Source: Acidobacteriota bacterium (GTDB lineage: Bacteria; Acidobacteriota; Blastocatellia; UBA7656). From it: a stretch of DNA of 59,741 nucleotides. A program made the translations under genes and the position numbers. This document shows positions 27,290-38,500 of the stretch, one piece after another. The stretch is from NCBI GenBank assembly GCA_040754075.1, contig JBFMDH010000042.1:1-59741 (forward strand), in the 5' to 3' direction. How positions within the stretch are numbered: the first letter of the stretch is position 1; each line of letters starts with the position of its first letter. The notes beneath the pieces are model-generated. The model ran no database searches and had not been told where the DNA came from. It saw nothing but the letters and a program-made list of their open reading frames with translations.

Positions 27290-28074
27290 GACGGCTGAAT
27301 CTCGATCACCTTCGAGTCACACAGCCCTGCACATTTGATTGGGAGGGCATGACCGGCGATGAACGAATGCGTTTCTGCTCTGAATGTCAGAAAGAGGTTT
27401 ATAACTTTTCAACCATGACCCGGCGCGAAATCGAATCGCTGGTACAACTGACCGGCGGGCGATTTTGCGCCAGAGTGATTCGCGATGCAGATGATTCAGT
27501 CATAACCGCAGAGACAAAAGCCGTGAGAGGTTTTTCAAGATTTCAGGCTTCAAAATTTGCGACCGCTGTTTTGACCGCTACGCTGACTTTATACCAAAAC
27601 GCCTTTGGTCAATCCTTGAAAGCAAATCAATCTCAAAAAACCATTCAAATCGATTCGCAACCTGAGCGGGCAACCGAAAAACAGGACGTGTTAATCAAGA
27701 CAGCAACCTTTCGAGGAACAGTTTATGTCCAGAGTAGAGCAGTGATTGTTGGCGCAGAACTTACGATCCAAAATTTATCGAACAAACAAGTGTTTACGAC
27801 TAAAACGGATGAAGCAGGAGCTTTTGAAATTGCCAGTCTGACTGAAGGGTTATACAAGATAAAAATAGAAAGCCGGGGCTTTATAACCTTTAGAAAAAAT
27901 TGGTTTCCAATTCAGGCAGGAACCCTTGATACTTTGAATATAACTTTGCTTGTGGGAAGTTTAGGGGAAGTAGTTTATGTCGGTGGGCAACCATCGCTTT
28001 ATGAAAAATTCACTGAAAAAATAACTCAACCAATTAGAGACCTGGGAAATTTTTTAAGGCGTATCTTGCCATAA
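27286..28074 (+). CDS. Membrane-anchored protein with Cys-rich head and carboxypeptidase-regulatory-like domain
   Basis: A 262-residue protein. The N-terminal part (DHLRVTQPCTFDWEGMTGDERMRFCSECQKEVYNFSTMTRREIESLV) has a CxxC and surrounding Cys residues, resembling a small zinc- or redox-type domain found in acidobacterial and related proteins. A hydrophobic stretch (about 85-110, FATAVLTATLTLYQNAF) could be a transmembrane helix. The C-terminal portion (TATFRGTVYVQSRAVIVGAELTIQNLSNKQVFTTKTDEAGAFEIASLTEGLYKIKI) is a carboxypeptidase-regulatory-like (CarboxypepD_reg) beta-sandwich. The ATG overlaps the previous stop (ATGA). No specific function is known. Confidence 0.75.
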   Translation: MRRLNLDHLRVTQPCTFDWEGMTGDERMRFCSECQKEVYNFSTMTRREIESLVQLTGGRFCARVIRDADDSVITAETKAVRGFSRFQASKFATAVLTATLTLYQNAFGQSLKANQSQKTIQIDSQPERATEKQDVLIKTATFRGTVYVQSRAVIVGAELTIQNLSNKQVFTTKTDEAGAFEIASLTEGLYKIKIESRGFITFRKNWFPIQAGTLDTLNITLLVGSLGEVVYVGGQPSLYEKFTEKITQPIRDLGNFLRRILP

Positions 28075-28093
28075 CGCAAAGCGCCATTTGCGT
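28074..28093. terminator. Bidirectional-type hairpin between convergent genes
   Basis: ACGCAAA (28074-28080) pairs perfectly with TTTGCGT (28087-28093) around a 6-base loop. It lies in the 45-base gap between the plus-strand gene ending at 28074 and the minus-strand ligase fragment ending at 28119. There is no U tract, so termination strength is uncertain. Confidence 0.4.
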
Positions 28094-28118
28094 AATCAAA
28101 CTATTCTCGACTTTTGAT

Positions 28119-28910
28119 TCAATCCTGAAAGTATTCTTTATAACCTAAATGGTCATAGTATTCCCTTATGGGCAACTCAAAAGTGAAAGTCGAATCGTAG
28201 GTGGCAATGGCGTTGCCACCAGCCCACATTTTGAAAATCATCTCAAAAATAATTTCAGGTTCCGTCCAGTCCCTGGTTGTCCAGACCGTCTGAGCTTTCG
28301 GCTTTTCAATTTCAGATTCATTGAGTGAATTTAAAATATCTCCGTAGTTGACGGGATGCTTGATGAATTTTTTCTGCGGGTCGCGTTCAGAAAAAAGGTA
28401 AGCAGGCTGAGTTACAAGTGGTTCGACAATTGTAAAATTTGCATCCGCGAAATTGATTTCAAACCAGAAACTTCTCAATCCTTCACCGAAATCATTTTTG
28501 CTGACGATATCGCAGGCGATAAATACATTTTCAATTTCAGGAGTTTTATTTTGAATGCCTCGAAATTTTTTGTAATTGGAATCGCCAACAATCAAGCACT
28601 TTGCCTGTCCTTTAGTGAGCATCGGTTTGATGTGTGTGAGTTTTGTTGAGGTTTTGATCGGTAATACCACCGCGCCGATTTTTAAGATTGCCAGATGGGC
28701 AACAGCAAAAGCCGCAGATTGCGGCAAAACTACGGCGACCACATCGCCTTGCGCGATACCGCTTGCCTTCAAAATAGTAGCGAATTTATCCGAGAGGTAA
28801 TCCAGTCCACCGAAGGTATAGGTGTTGATGCCTGCGCATTTGACTTCCTGTAGCGCAATACGGAAAACCGCATCTTCATATTTTCTCAGTAACAGTTCGG
28901 CGACATTCAT
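28119..28910 (-). pseudogene. Degenerate acyl-CoA ligase (AMP-binding) fragment
   Basis: A 263-residue ORF homologous to the N-terminal subdomain of AMP-binding acyl-CoA synthetases: TYTFGGLDYLSDKFATILKASGIAQGDVVAVVLPQSAAFAVAHLAILKIGAVVLPI matches the family well. The P-loop of the family (YTSGTTGxPKG) is missing; the expected place reads FSERDPQKKFIKH. A weak match (AQTVWTTRDWTEP...GGNAIATYDSTFTFE) continues the ligase fold, but the catalytic half, including the ATP- and acyl-binding motifs and the C-terminal lid, is absent. It is probably a decayed gene or a protein that has lost catalysis. It lies 38 bases downstream of the serine hydrolase gene, in the same direction. Confidence 0.6.
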
Positions 28911-28948
28911 TGTGTTCTTCAGGAGTCGGTGAACGGTTCCCGACCCGG

Positions 28949-30133
28949 CTACTGCATATTCGCTTTCATTAAATCCAATGCCTTATCTGCGAGTTTAATC
29001 AGGTGCGGGTGGGCGCGATTGCCGTTGGTTAAAATGGCAAACCCCAGTCGTTTGTCGCGATTGCCTTGCAAAAAGGCTGTGTAACCGGGAACACTGCCAC
29101 TGTGCGCGAAATACAATTCGCCGTTGCGCCGTTCAACCCACCAGGTGAGTCCAAACCCCGCTTCATCGCCGCCCCATAAGCCTTCAACTTTGCCTTTGAA
29201 CTTATCGTGTTGACGGGTGAGCATCTGATTATGTGTGGCTTCGCTTAACAGGCGCTTATCTTTAAACGTGCCGCCATTCAAATTCATGATTAACCAGTTG
29301 GCTTGATTCAACACCGTTCCGTATACAATCCCCGCAGGCCATACCATCGCTTTCAAGCGTTCAGTCGGCATCTGGCTCCCGGTCTTTTCATCAACCACAT
29401 AAGGCACCGCCAACCGTTCATCCATGTCCGGTCGTAAATTGATCGCCGTGTTATTCATTTCAAGCGGCGCGAAAATATTGTCCTGCATATATTTTTTAAA
29501 TGGCACGCCGGAAAATTTTTGGACGAGATAGCCAATCAACGTATAAGCCAGATTTGAATACTCCTCTTTCTCCATCGGCGGTCGTGCAACTTTCAAATCT
29601 TTGCGCAGGTATTCTTCCAGCGAAGGCACGCCGCCATCTCCCCAAACCAGTACGGGACCGAATGCCGCCGGAAGCCCTGAAACATGAGTTAGTAAATGGC
29701 GAAAAGTGATGGGATTTTTCGCATCCTCGCCTTCAATTTTAAACTCGCTTAAATAATCATTGACCCGGTCATCGAGTTTAAATTTTCCCTGTTCCATCTG
29801 TTGCAATAAAGCGACCGTCGCCATCGCTTTAAAGGTCGAGCCAATCAGGTAAACGGTATTCGGAACCGCAGGGGTTCTCGCCCAGAGGTTTGCATAGCCG
29901 TAAGCGTTTGACCAGATAATTTCATCTCCGGCAACCAAAGCTATCGAACACGAAGGAATTTTTCCTTCGATTAATGTCCGTTGAATTTCCGGTTCGAGTT
30001 GCGAAATCACCCGTTCAAGATTGATTTTGGGTTTGGCAGAATTTTGTCGGGCGTGAATCAGTGGCGTAAAGAAAAAGAAAATCAACAGCGAAACAACCAA
30101 TGACGAGTAACGGGCAGAACGGCATTTATTCAT
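28949..30133 (-). CDS. Secreted serine hydrolase (class C beta-lactamase fold)
   Basis: A 394-residue protein with a signal peptide (SLVVSLLIFFFFTPLIHA). The catalytic SxxK is STFK in IGSTFKAMATVALLQQ, followed by YSNLAY (YxN) and the HSGSVPGY region (KTG-box equivalent). This is the penicillin-binding-protein-like/class C beta-lactamase fold; substrates range from esters to D-amino-acid peptides and cannot be told here. AAAGGA precedes the start. It is transcribed together with the upstream small secreted protein and the downstream ligase fragment. Confidence 0.88.
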   Translation of the reverse strand: MNKCRSARYSSLVVSLLIFFFFTPLIHARQNSAKPKINLERVISQLEPEIQRTLIEGKIPSCSIALVAGDEIIWSNAYGYANLWARTPAVPNTVYLIGSTFKAMATVALLQQMEQGKFKLDDRVNDYLSEFKIEGEDAKNPITFRHLLTHVSGLPAAFGPVLVWGDGGVPSLEEYLRKDLKVARPPMEKEEYSNLAYTLIGYLVQKFSGVPFKKYMQDNIFAPLEMNNTAINLRPDMDERLAVPYVVDEKTGSQMPTERLKAMVWPAGIVYGTVLNQANWLIMNLNGGTFKDKRLLSEATHNQMLTRQHDKFKGKVEGLWGGDEAGFGLTWWVERRNGELYFAHSGSVPGYTAFLQGNRDKRLGFAILTNGNRAHPHLIKLADKALDLMKANMQ

Positions 30134-30178
30134 AGTCAGTAAATTATCCTTTGATTGTTTTGAGCATTTTAGTCCGGG

Positions 30179-30712
30179 TTACTGAACGATATTTTCAAAT
30201 ATCACACGCATTTTTTTTACAACGGCTTTGGGATATTTGGCTTTGGCATCGGCTAAGATAGTATCGGCTTCCAACATATTCGTCCCGCCATATACGGCGA
30301 TAAAGTTTTCATTTAACGGTTGTCCGTTTATTTCATAGGAAAGCGCGCCCATATCCGGGCATTGATGCGAGGCGAAAACTTTATTATGCGGAAATAGTTT
30401 TTGCGCCTGCTTGCGTTCGTTTTCAACCTTGGTGGAAAATTCGCCGCCATCACATTCTTCGTTTTCCGATAATTTAATAGTGCTCTTGAGAATGATTGCA
30501 AAAAAAACTTCCGATTTATATGGTGTGTTATTTTTTACTTTAGCCGGTAATACAAAAGATAAATCATAAGGATAAAATTCTCTGTGCTTGCTTTTGCAAG
30601 GTGCATTGGGGTTGGGGCAAACCTTCAAAGGCGTTTGTGCGTTAAGGGAAAAACTCATGCCGCAAAATAAAATCACGCCACACAAAGCAGAAAGGATTTT
30701 AGGTTTATTCAT
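30179..30712 (-). CDS. Small secreted protein of unknown function
   Basis: A 177-residue protein. The start ATG at 30712 is preferred because GGAG lies at a proper distance upstream; an upstream ATG lacks a site. A signal peptide (ILSALCGVILFCGMSFSLNAQ) is followed by a Cys-containing domain (CPNPNAPC, ECDGGEF, SHQCPDM). The pattern resembles small exported disulfide proteins; I recognise no family. It is upstream of, and co-directional with, the serine hydrolase gene. Confidence 0.65.
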   Translation of the reverse strand: MNKPKILSALCGVILFCGMSFSLNAQTPLKVCPNPNAPCKSKHREFYPYDLSFVLPAKVKNNTPYKSEVFFAIILKSTIKLSENEECDGGEFSTKVENERKQAQKLFPHNKVFASHQCPDMGALSYEINGQPLNENFIAVYGGTNMLEADTILADAKAKYPKAVVKKMRVIFENIVQ

Positions 30713-30778
30713 AACGATGCTCTCCATTTCGTAAATTTTTAATTTGATTTAGAAATCAAAAAATTTTCAACCAGCGAA

Positions 30779-33700
30779 TTATGGATTTTGCGATGTTTTG
30801 CGCCGGTTGTGCAAAGAATTTTTGATTTCGGCGTTGATCGGCGTGATTTTAAATGGATTTGATGCCCAAGTCATATGGTTTTGCGATTGCAACATAGTTG
30901 TTAAAGGTGAGGTGGCATTGGTCTCCGCGTCAAAAACCGTTACCCGTGCGCTTGCCACTTGCGGATTACTTTGCGCGCCGGAAAATCGTTGAATCACCGT
31001 AAAACTTTGCCCTCTGACCAAATTGGCGTCACTTAAAAACTGCCGCAAATCAACCTCTATGGCATTGCCGACGAGGTTGCCGTTGGCGTCGAGAAATTCA
31101 TAACGGGTTTTATTCACGTCAAGGTTGGAATCATATGCCGAATAGGTCACGATGAATTCGTCACCGGCTCGCTCAAAAATAGTTTCGGCAGGCAGTCGCG
31201 GATTATTGCCGTTGATCAAAATAACTTTGGTTGAGAGTTGCGCGGTGACGTTGAGGGTCAACAATCCGCCTCCGACAATGCGGAAATTCACTTGTGAATT
31301 GATGACGTCGGGTAAAGCCTGCGGTGCGCTCAATCCGGTTTTAATGGTTGTGACTGCCGGAATCACCGGATTTATCCTTAAACAAAAATTCCTTCGTTGC
31401 CCAATGGCAAAAGCCATTGTCGTGCCGATTGGCAAAATTGATTGGCTGCCATCTGCATTCACTTGGGTAATCGAATAGAGATTGCCTTCACTCGGGTCTG
31501 TGATTTTGCGATTGGTGACATCCGCGCCAATTCGCATAATCGATTCGAGAGAGAGAGTCAATGAAACAAAGCCGCGATTTTCAATAGTGAATGCCTGACA
31601 CGAAAGATTTTTTTCCTTAATCGGTTTGCGCTTGACGGTCAAAGGCGTCGGCACGCCGAAGATAAGAGGCTGAGGGGTTATTGAAAGCGTCGGCGTGCCC
31701 CCGATTACCGTAACCGTAAAACTGCAACTCGCTTTGTTTTCCCCCGAATCGGTTGCTGTGCAGGTAACTATAGTGATGCCGAGTGCGAAAGATGAACCGG
31801 ATGGCGGAACACAGGTAACTGTGGTTTTCGTGTCAATATCTGACACCTGCGGCGCAGGGTAAGTTACGGTTGCCGAAGTTTGTCCGCTTGCCGCATTCAC
31901 GGTTTGATTCGGCGGACATTGAATGATTGGTGATTGGTTATCCGTAACTATGATGGAAAAAGCGCAGGTTGATAAATTATTGGATTGATCACGGCTCTGG
32001 CAAACCACGCCGGTAATGCCTAAAGGAAACGCTGTTCCCGAAGGCGGTGTACAGTTAATCGTCGGATTCGGGCAATTGTCGGCGGGCGTTGGCAGGGAAT
32101 AATTGACCACTGCGCTCGCCTTTCCTGATTCCGCAAGTTGAGTGATATTTTGCGGGCAGGTGATGGTTGGGGGTGTTTGATCAACCACAGTGACAAAGAA
32201 TGAACACGAGGGTCCCACTTCGGATATGCAATCAACTTGCGTATTGCCGACATTGAAAACCGAACCGGTCGGCGGGGTGCAGGTAATTGTCAGACAAACG
32301 CCAACAACCGTTGGTAGAGGATAATTGACGACTGTGCCACATTGATTTTCCGAAGCTGATACGACCATACCCGGAGAACAGATAATATCGCAGGGAGGCA
32401 CGGTGACGACTGTACATTCCGAAAATTCCGAGGTATTTGCCAGTGAGTCGATGGCGGTTGCCGTCACCACACTGGTTAATGATACGACGACAGGAAATGA
32501 TGCATTGATTGGCGCATTACCGGCGGCATCGGTCAAGACGTTTGTTGAACCGATAAACCTCTGACCTTCACCGTTGCCACTGGGGTCACAGGCGGTGTTG
32601 GAATAAAAATCAATTTGAAATGTCGAGTTTGGCGTGCTGTTTAGTGAGCCGATAATAGTTGTGCTACTCACGCCAAGTGTAACTGAGGTGATGACCGGAA
32701 AATTTTGTGAGGTGTTCGCTCCGGCGTCTGGGTCTCCCGCATCGTTGGCGGTAAGCCCATCGTTATTGAGGTCAATGCCAAGAGCGTTATTAGAAAAAAT
32801 CGAATTGTTCTGAATGAGATTGCTCGTCCCGCTTAATAAATTAACTCCACGATCATTGTTAAACGCGATGATATTGCTATTGATTGTATTGTTCGAGCTA
32901 TTAACAATTGCTACGCCGTCTTTGGTATTGGGAAGCGCCGCAATGCCATTAGCCTGAGTGCCAATCCGATTATTTTGTATAAAAGTATTGGCTGCGTTAT
33001 TGAGCAGCACGATTCCGTTAGGGTTTCCGGAAATAAGATTTCCGGCGGTAGAGGTATTTCCCCCGATGGTATTTTCAGTCACAGCATCGCAGCGAATGCC
33101 ATTGAGATTATTTGATATTGCGGCATTTCCGCTGGCATTGGTTCCGATGAAATTGCCCTGCACCAAATTGCCCGAAGCCAGTGCCCCGCTCAAGAAAACT
33201 CCCTCAGCGCTATTGCCGGAAATAATATTTCGCACTCCGGCGCTAGTTCCGCCGATAAGGTTATTTCCCGAATTGAATGCTTGAACCCCATTGACATTCG
33301 GAATGGCAAGCGTTCCGGTCACATCAAGACCGATGAAATTGCCCTGAATTTGCGTAAAGGTTGCGTCACCGCTTAAAGCGATACCATCACCAAGGTTGCC
33401 GGAAATAATATTGCGGGCATTGGATGTCGTCCCTCCGATGATTGAATTTAAGGCTCCATTTAACCCGACGCCGATAAAATTGCCGATGGCAGCGTTGCCG
33501 CTCAAATTGGTGCCGATAAAATTATTTTGGATGATGCTGCCGGTTATATTGGTAATGGTAATTCCGGCGGCGCTGAAACGATTGATGACCAACCCTTGCA
33601 CCGTGCAATTACTTGCGGACACTGTCAATCCCGAAGCACCCGCGCCTGCGCCCGCCCCATTCAATTCGATAATCGGATTCCCGGCAAAGCCGATTTGCGT

Positions 33701-35338
33701 CGTTGCATCGATGGCAACGGTTTCTGAAAGTGAAGGAAGCGGCGATAACAAAGCGATGCTTTGTGGCCCGATGGCAATGTTAAAGATAATCACATCCGCG
33801 CCAGCCGTGACGTTGGCATTGTTGATTGCCTGTCTAAGCGACCCCGCTCCGCTATCATTGGTGTTGGTGACTGTGAAAACGCTTTGAGGCGCTGATGGGG
33901 CAACGCTCAGAAAGTTTTTTCCTTCTCGCAAAATGACCAGATCGCTCAATCCATCATTATTCAATCGCATTGGCAAAACCGCGATTGGTTTGCTTGCAAA
34001 TGCGATTTCGCAAGAGGCGTCAGACTCAAAATTGATTTGCTGATTCGGTTGATTCTCATTTATTTCGTCGGATGCCATAACCTGTAATTTATCTTCGGTC
34101 GAATCCAAAACCATTAGATTTACGGGAGAATGACTGGATACTGGCGCGCTGATTAAATGGTTAGCCGTAGGGAACTGACGGGATGCTAAAACCCTGATAT
34201 TGATTAATGGATTGGCTTTTGCCGGTGATTTTTCGCAGATATAAATGGAGCCGTCTTCGGTTAGCAATGCCAATTCTCGTCCGCGTGTTTGGTGAAATTG
34301 GTCACTGACTATTGAGCGGATTTTACAATCAAAGGTGTGCTGATAAACCTCAAGGGGTAGGCTTGGCGAAATAGCTGAGTTTTTAAATCGCCAATCCCTG
34401 TTGTGCCCAGCAATCACCGATACGGTTTTGCCAGCGGCTACGGCAATGTCCATCAGCGCGTCGCCGTTCAATTCCGCGATGGTCAATGCCGATACGGCTG
34501 ACGGAAAATTCATCTCTTCGGGGGTTGCATTCATCGCGCCTTCGATTGATTCAAAGATAAGTAACTTTGCGCCACTTGATGAGCGAGTGCCGATAACCAG
34601 ATCAGCTAAGCCATTGCGACGATTGACATCGCCACTGACAAGCGCCGTCACGTATCCGGGTAAATTTTTGGCGAGTTCCGAATAGAGGTTGCCTTGTCCG
34701 TCACCGAGCAGGAAATGCAAGACGTTTGAGTTGCGATTGGCAATAACCAGGTCGATGTGACCGTCGGCATTGAAATCGCCTGTTGCAAGAAATTCCGGCG
34801 CTTCGTTAGTTGCAAAAGTCGTGACCTTTGCCAAAAAAGGCGCGTCACTGAAAATGCCTTCCATTTTTCCCAGTTGCGCTTCTGGGTGATTCGGAAAAAC
34901 CGCATCCACATTCCCTTTATGTAAAGTTAATTTTCCTCCGGTTGAGGTCGCAAAGCCGCAGATGATATCAGGTGTGCCGTCTTCATCGAAATCACTGGCA
35001 GCGAGAGCCAGGGGTTGCGCTTCGCTGGTTGGCAACTGGCTTGAAAACTCGGAGTCGGCAAAGTCGTCGAAGAATAAATCCCGAACCCCACTTAATGCGA
35101 TTCGCCGGTTTAGCAAATTTCGGAATTGCGCATCGTTGGATTGATACCATTGGGCGCGTTGATTTCTGAATGAAACGGGCGTTGATATTTGTTTTATACC
35201 TGTAGCTTGAGACACCGGATGGCTAAACATTACACAAAGTATGATGGGGATAAAACCGAGGCGGGTTTTTGAGCAAAGGCGCTTGGTAGCGATTACGACG
35301 AAGCGAATCAATAAGGTGAGGGCGCTGGTTCTGTTCAT
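30779..35338 (-). CDS. Giant secreted FG-GAP/beta-helix/HYR surface protein
   Basis: A 1519-residue secreted mosaic protein. N-terminal hydrophobic segments are followed by an FG-GAP/VCBS-like propeller region (about 100-440: ASDFDEDGTPDIICG, GDFNADGHIDLVIANRNSN, GDVNRRNGLADLVIG, AELNGDALMDIAVAAG). A CSLREA-like start (FTVTNTNDSGAGSLRQAINNAN, about 490) leads to a parallel beta-helix of about 300 residues with many NNxIGGxTxxxRNxIxGN turns. Then come three or more HYR domains (PTITCPQNITQLAESGKASAVVNYSLP) with paired Cys and a long C-terminal beta-rich tail. The start is uncertain: ATG 35338 fits the family; a TTG at 35425 would add another hydrophobic segment. Confidence 0.8.
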   Translation of the reverse strand: MNRTSALTLLIRFVVIATKRLCSKTRLGFIPIILCVMFSHPVSQATGIKQISTPVSFRNQRAQWYQSNDAQFRNLLNRRIALSGVRDLFFDDFADSEFSSQLPTSEAQPLALAASDFDEDGTPDIICGFATSTGGKLTLHKGNVDAVFPNHPEAQLGKMEGIFSDAPFLAKVTTFATNEAPEFLATGDFNADGHIDLVIANRNSNVLHFLLGDGQGNLYSELAKNLPGYVTALVSGDVNRRNGLADLVIGTRSSSGAKLLIFESIEGAMNATPEEMNFPSAVSALTIAELNGDALMDIAVAAGKTVSVIAGHNRDWRFKNSAISPSLPLEVYQHTFDCKIRSIVSDQFHQTRGRELALLTEDGSIYICEKSPAKANPLINIRVLASRQFPTANHLISAPVSSHSPVNLMVLDSTEDKLQVMASDEINENQPNQQINFESDASCEIAFASKPIAVLPMRLNNDGLSDLVILREGKNFLSVAPSAPQSVFTVTNTNDSGAGSLRQAINNANVTAGADVIIFNIAIGPQSIALLSPLPSLSETVAIDATTQIGFAGNPIIELNGAGAGAGASGLTVSASNCTVQGLVINRFSAAGITITNITGSIIQNNFIGTNLSGNAAIGNFIGVGLNGALNSIIGGTTSNARNIISGNLGDGIALSGDATFTQIQGNFIGLDVTGTLAIPNVNGVQAFNSGNNLIGGTSAGVRNIISGNSAEGVFLSGALASGNLVQGNFIGTNASGNAAISNNLNGIRCDAVTENTIGGNTSTAGNLISGNPNGIVLLNNAANTFIQNNRIGTQANGIAALPNTKDGVAIVNSSNNTINSNIIAFNNDRGVNLLSGTSNLIQNNSIFSNNALGIDLNNDGLTANDAGDPDAGANTSQNFPVITSVTLGVSSTTIIGSLNSTPNSTFQIDFYSNTACDPSGNGEGQRFIGSTNVLTDAAGNAPINASFPVVVSLTSVVTATAIDSLANTSEFSECTVVTVPPCDIICSPGMVVSASENQCGTVVNYPLPTVVGVCLTITCTPPTGSVFNVGNTQVDCISEVGPSCSFFVTVVDQTPPTITCPQNITQLAESGKASAVVNYSLPTPADNCPNPTINCTPPSGTAFPLGITGVVCQSRDQSNNLSTCAFSIIVTDNQSPIIQCPPNQTVNAASGQTSATVTYPAPQVSDIDTKTTVTCVPPSGSSFALGITIVTCTATDSGENKASCSFTVTVIGGTPTLSITPQPLIFGVPTPLTVKRKPIKEKNLSCQAFTIENRGFVSLTLSLESIMRIGADVTNRKITDPSEGNLYSITQVNADGSQSILPIGTTMAFAIGQRRNFCLRINPVIPAVTTIKTGLSAPQALPDVINSQVNFRIVGGGLLTLNVTAQLSTKVILINGNNPRLPAETIFERAGDEFIVTYSAYDSNLDVNKTRYEFLDANGNLVGNAIEVDLRQFLSDANLVRGQSFTVIQRFSGAQSNPQVASARVTVFDAETNATSPLTTMLQSQNHMTWASNPFKITPINAEIKNSLHNRRKTSQNP

Positions 35339-35556
35339 GGCGAGCCTTTCAAGGAGTCTTTTTATCGGTAAAAAATCAACGAATAAGTAAATAATGACGA
35401 ATACTATTAAGACTGGAATTATCAACTGATTTTATTGATAACCTTGAATGCCATGATTTACGGCTACATCTAATTCATTCGCAGGGAGCATACGCAATTT
35501 CCGTATAGGCGTAAAGGGATAATGTTAAATGTTCACTTGGTTTTTGTAATTTAGAT

Positions 35557-38500
35557 TCAAGTGGTCAACCGTCGGTAAATGCCGGGCATACGTTCAGGCA
35601 AACTCAACACATCATCAATAATCGTATAACCGACTTCGCCGTACATATCTTTCAATTGGTCTTCGGATTCACGGTCGATGGTGATACAAAAAGGCGTGAT
35701 GCCTTCGATTCGCGCCTGCCTGAGCGCGATGCGCGTATCTTCGCGGGCATATCGGCTATCGCCATAATCGTGGTCGTAAGGTCTGCCATCGGATAATACG
35801 ATTAACAATTTGGTTCGCGCATCCTGCGCGGCAAGTCGGGTGATGGCATGGCGAATCGCTGCGCCAAGCCGAGTATTATTTTGATAAGTAATTCCGCCAA
35901 TTCGTTTTTCAACATCCGGCGAATAGCGTTCATCGAAATCTTTGATGATAAAAAATTTCACATTGCGACGTCCCTCGCTGGTGAACCCTTGCATTGAGTA
36001 AGCATCACCTACGGCTTCCAAAGCTTCGCTCATCAATACCAAGCCTTCTTTTTCAATATCAATGATGCGTTGACCGGGCTGGGTGTATGGGCGGTTGGGC
36101 AATCGACTGATGGTTCGCGCCGTTGAACTCGACATATCCAATAAAAATGAGACGGCAACATCGCGTTCACGGCGCAGCTTGCGGATGTATAATCGCTCAT
36201 CAATCAATCCTGTGCTGCGTTTATCAAGCGCGTAATCAATGACCTTTTGTAAATCGTAATCTTCGCCATCAACTTCGCCGCGAATCTTTTGTAAATTTTC
36301 AGGTCGCATCAACTGAAATTGATAGCGAATCGATGAAATGACTCCCGCATATTTTGAGCGAACCGATTCAACAAAGCCACGCGCGCCGCGAACTCCAAGG
36401 CGTTCGATTACCCGGCACCAGCGCGTGCGGTGGTCACCAAGTTCTCTATCCCATTCATCATAAAAAAAGGCGCGGTCGCCTTTTTCCAAATCCTGTTCGC
36501 TGGTTTCACGGCTATTCCATTGATTAAATAATTCCTGGTCGGCGGTAATTTCCTGGGTTTGATTGGCTGCCCAGAAACTGAATGGGTCGGGTTGTGCCTC
36601 TGCCGGTTGTTTTTGTTGTGCCTCTGCGCCTTCGTCCTGCTCACCCTGAGATTCACCTTCGCCTTCACCTTCATCGGTGGTTTGCGATGAATCATTGCTC
36701 TGGGTGTCAGAAGCGCGTGGTTGTTCGAGGAATAAATCGTAAATATGTCGAGTGGCAATCAGTGATTCGGCAACTGATGCATCGGGTCTAAATATGAATG
36801 CTGCGAAAATGCTTTCAAGTTGCCCGACAATCGTCGGATAAACCTGGCGAGCTTCCGGGGTTGCGCCCCCGCAAAGCGCGATTTGGAAAAGCAGTTCAAA
36901 GGGAACATATTCTTCGCTTAATTCTTCTATCTTGGGACGCCGTTCAAGCAGGCGTGATTGCACGAAATCCAAATCCCGACGGATTCCACGATAAGCCTGC
37001 CTGAGTAAAAAATCGATGCGACCATTTTCCACCGTGGTGAATAATTTTAAAGCGATGTCCTGATTGCGAAATTCATCCAGCACATTTAAAAAGCCAATCG
37101 AATCGGGGATTTTTTGTGAGGTTTTAGATTTTTGCTTTTGCCCATTAAAGGACGCTCGAACTTCATTCCACGCGGCTTTCAACCCTTCGGTATTTTCCGA
37201 ATAGGTTTCAAACTCAATCTGTCCAGCGCCGTGCGCGGCAAGCACTTTAAACAAGCGGAAATTTTCCGCTTCACTTTCAAACTCGGCAACGACCGAAGGT
37301 AAGTAAATAGTTTTGCCATCGCTGATTCTCACTTCATCAGGAATGGCGCTTAGCGGGGCTATGTGTAAACTTTTTCCGGTCAGCCCTTCGACATAAAGCC
37401 TGAGAGTTTGCGCGATGGCATCAAGCGTCAAGCCACCTTCGATTCTAAACAGCGCCTCTTGACTGGCTTTCGATTCCAAGGCGTAATAAGCTTGGATTTT
37501 TCTGGAGGTTTCTTCGGGTTTTTCAATTCCTCTGAGTGCCCAGGCGCGAAATTGCCCAAGGCTTGCGGCGCGCAAGGCGATGGGACTCGCCTTAAAACAT
37601 TCGACAGCCGCCGTGGTATTTCTTTCGGCAATTTCTTCGACGACTTGTAACACCGAAGCAATGACTTGTGCCCGGCGCTCTGCGCCAAATCTTGCGGCAA
37701 GGTCAGCAATGATTTGCGGACTGGCTTTCATAAAATGATAACTTGCAGCATTGCCTTGCAGCGCGACTTTTTTGGCAAGCGAGGTCCAACGGTCGAATGC
37801 CGATTCGTCGGCAATTTTCAGCACCCGGCTGGCGGCTTTGAAATACTGCAAAGCGACGCCGCCCGAGCGTTCGAGGTATTCTTCGGTTATATCAAATAAT
37901 TTAGTAACGGCTTTGGGGTCAGAGGTCGAAATGGCGTTCGGCAAATCGATAAAAAATTCCGCAGCGGTGCCACCCGAACGGAAGGCGAACGCCGAAGTCA
38001 GAGATAAAACCCGGTCAACCAATGAATAACCGCAATGTTCACCTGCGGCTTTTAAATCGGCAATCACTTTAGGCGCGGACTGCAACAAATCGTTGCTGTG
38101 TTTTACCGAATGACGCGCCATTTCGATACAGATAGAAAGGATTTTGCCAATCGATTCGGCATCATTGATAGTAGAGATAATTTGAGGTGATGTTTTGAAA
38201 CTTTCAACCGCCGTATTGGCAGAAAGCGCCGCCTGTTTATTAATCAATTTCAAAACATAAGGTCGCGAGCCTGGCGGAATTGCGGTAATAATTTTGGCGC
38301 TGGATTGAAAAAATTCAATCGCCGTATCGGCGCTGGTGGTAGCGATGCGTTTACCGGCTTCGCCCCAGATGCGAAGGTCGCTGGCGTCGATTAGTTTTGC
38401 AACATCCGGGACGGCTTTGAGAAATTCAACCGAAGCCCGTAAATTGGTGGCAGCGATTGAAATTCCTAATTCAGTGGTTAGCAAAACAGCTTCATAAGGC

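Noticed and set aside
32958-33887. Plus-strand readings opposite the beta-helix region
   Set aside because: The repetitive Pro/Leu/Met composition is a shadow of the NNxIGG repeats on the other strand.
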